From assembly GCA_002633005.1 (NCBI GenBank), contig NMRA01000610.1, positions 30,424 to 94,423 of the forward strand: a DNA stretch of 64,000 bases, in the 5' to 3' direction. Below, piece by piece: positions 62,571 to 64,000 of the stretch. The notes beneath the pieces are model-generated. The model was not told the DNA's origin. It ran no database searches and worked only from the letters and a program-made list of their open reading frames with translations. Positions within the stretch are counted from its first letter, which is position 1, and each line of letters opens with the position of its first letter. The position numbers were made by a program, and so were the translations under genes. This DNA is from Phoronis australis. Taxonomy: Eukaryota; Phoronida; Phoronidae.

Positions 62571-64000
62571 CCTAGTGGCCATTTTTATTGTTTTCGAGTT
62601 TTTTGACGTCCACCCCTCTATTTACCAAACTGCTCTAAGGAGGATTGTGAAAACTGGCATGCATGTAGTTCTTACTATAAAAAGTATGGGTGACGATGAT
62701 TTTCCAATGACTTCAACTACTGTGGCGCCTCCTAGTGGCACTTTTTTTTGCGCCCATGGCTGTATCTCCTAAACCGTTTGCAGGATCTTTATTAAATTTA
62801 GCAAGTGTATTTATATGATATTGACAATGGACGACGACGACGACCTTTGCAGGGGTGGGACTACTGATGCGCCCCCTAGTGGCAATTTTAGTTTTTTAAG
62901 GTTACCTCAGTCCTCAACACATTTTCATAAAATTTGGGATACTGGCGTCTATTAGTGAGATAACGCTATCCTCTTGTTTTTGGATGGATTCAAGGTATTT
63001 TGCACCACCTAGTGGCCATTTTTACTGTTTTCGTGTCTGCTTTTTGGTGTCCACCCCTCTATCAACCAAACCGCTCTAAGGATGATAGTGAAAATTAGCA
63101 TGTATGTTCTTTCTATGAAGAGGACGGCTGACGATAATTTTCTGATGCCTTTGACTATTGTGACGCCTCCTAGTGGCAGTTTTGTTTTTTTGTGCCCATG
63201 GCTGTTTGCAGGATCTGTACTAAATTTAGCAAGTGCATTTATATGATGTCGACAACGAACAACGACGATGACTTTCGCACACATTTTTTCACCAGTGTGC
63301 CCCCTAGGGGCAATTTTAGTTGTTTACATTTGTCTCTGTATATTCAAAGGTCCTCAACGGAGTTTCATAAAATGTGGAATATAGGCACCTATTGGAGAAG
63401 TGATGCTATCCAACCATTTTCAGATGGATTCAAGTTATTTTGCACCACCTAATAACCATTTTTACTGTTTTCGAGTCTGTTTTTTGGCATCCATCCCATC
63501 TATCAATCAAACCATTCTAACGATGATTTTGAAAATTGGCATATATTGTGTTCTCAGTGTGAAGAGGACCGTCAACTACTGTGGCGCTTCCTAGTGGTGT
63601 TTTTTTTTGTTTTGCACCCATAGCTGTATCTCCTAAACCCACCGCCGAATCTTTATTAAATTTAATAAGTCTATTTATAGGAAGCTAGCAATAGATGACG
63701 ACTTTCAGGCGGACAAAGAAGCCGTGTTCCATTAATTACAGATGGGTTAGACGTTTTGCACCATCTAGTGGTTATTTTTATGATACAAATAAACAACTCT
63801 AGAAGCACACCGTTTGCAGTGCATTCGTGGGCGCATTTCAATGCTCTGCGTTGCTCTTGTTGTTTATGCTAATGAGTTGCTAACCCAAGCTCCATTAGAT
63901 GACCCTAGATTTGAGCTAAAAACTAAAAGTTGAAAGTCAAAATTTCAAGTTCAAACTCAAAATTTGACCTTAATGATGAGGTCATTAAGCATAAACTATC
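62571..64000. repeat. Nested CTAGTGG higher-order repeat, longest copy
   Basis: CCTAGTGG-type blocks recur at 62571, 62731, 62875, 63008, 63169, 63303, 63449 (as CCTAATAA) and 63590, spacing 133-161 bp. Every third block is the best match, giving a period of about 437-440 bp. Each subunit also has a loosely conserved AAACC...AGGAT...TTAAA-type core. Within it, 62869-62882 is GCGCCCCCTAGTGG. It continues past the window end and starts in a gap. Confidence 0.85.

Larger units (their letters stand above)
60846..64000. other. IPPK intron 10 or beyond: repeats only
   Basis: After the exon 10 donor (GTACAT) I see a dispersed repeat (61480-61760), hairpin copy 5, a gap (62367-62570) and the nested repeat. 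No sequence resembling the remaining IPPK C-terminal third was recognised. Confidence 0.55.

Overview
The window is eukaryotic, intron-rich DNA with short exons, canonical GT/AG junctions, introns full of repeats, and four assembly gaps. It is most likely from an invertebrate animal. The three genes resemble vertebrate proteins closely. Together with the repeat landscape (tRNA-derived SINEs, Tc1/mariner, Harbinger, hAT and piggyBac-type non-autonomous elements) this fits a marine invertebrate deuterostome such as a hemichordate, cephalochordate or echinoderm. That placement is inference; no species can be named from the sequence.

Layout. 1-5.4 kb: intergenic, with a degraded LINE reverse-transcriptase tail, a perfect 42-bp palindrome and short tandem duplications. 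5.65-28.2 kb, minus strand: an SLC37A3-type sugar-phosphate/MFS transporter gene, reconstructed here as 13 coding exons summing to 498 codons plus stop. Its intron 5/exon 6/intron 6 region (14.3-20.1 kb) is present twice as a 2.9-kb direct duplication joined by a single N. 28.2-29.8 kb: short divergent promoter interval. 29.8-43.4 kb, plus strand: a complete peroxisomal acyl-CoA oxidase gene of the ACOX1 type, 15 coding exons, 669 codons, ending in the peroxisomal signal Ala-Arg-Leu. 43.4-49.8 kb: intergenic, with a Tc1/mariner MITE and other repeats. 49.8-60.8 kb and beyond, plus strand: the first ten coding exons (314 codons) of inositol-pentakisphosphate 2-kinase (IPPK), whose 3' part lies outside the window. 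58-64 kb: long copies of a nested repeat carrying CTCF-like CTAGTGG motifs.

The three genes do not form a pathway: a probable endolysosomal sugar-phosphate-type transporter, the first enzyme of peroxisomal beta-oxidation, and the kinase that makes inositol hexakisphosphate. Exon phases were checked by hand, and each gene stays in frame across every junction listed. The most unusual material is non-coding: a family of about 100-bp hairpin elements (five copies), a three-subunit higher-order repeat with CTCF-like cores, a Harbinger MITE that shares sequence with the IPPK 5' region, and small duplications that copied authentic splice sites inside ACOX introns.
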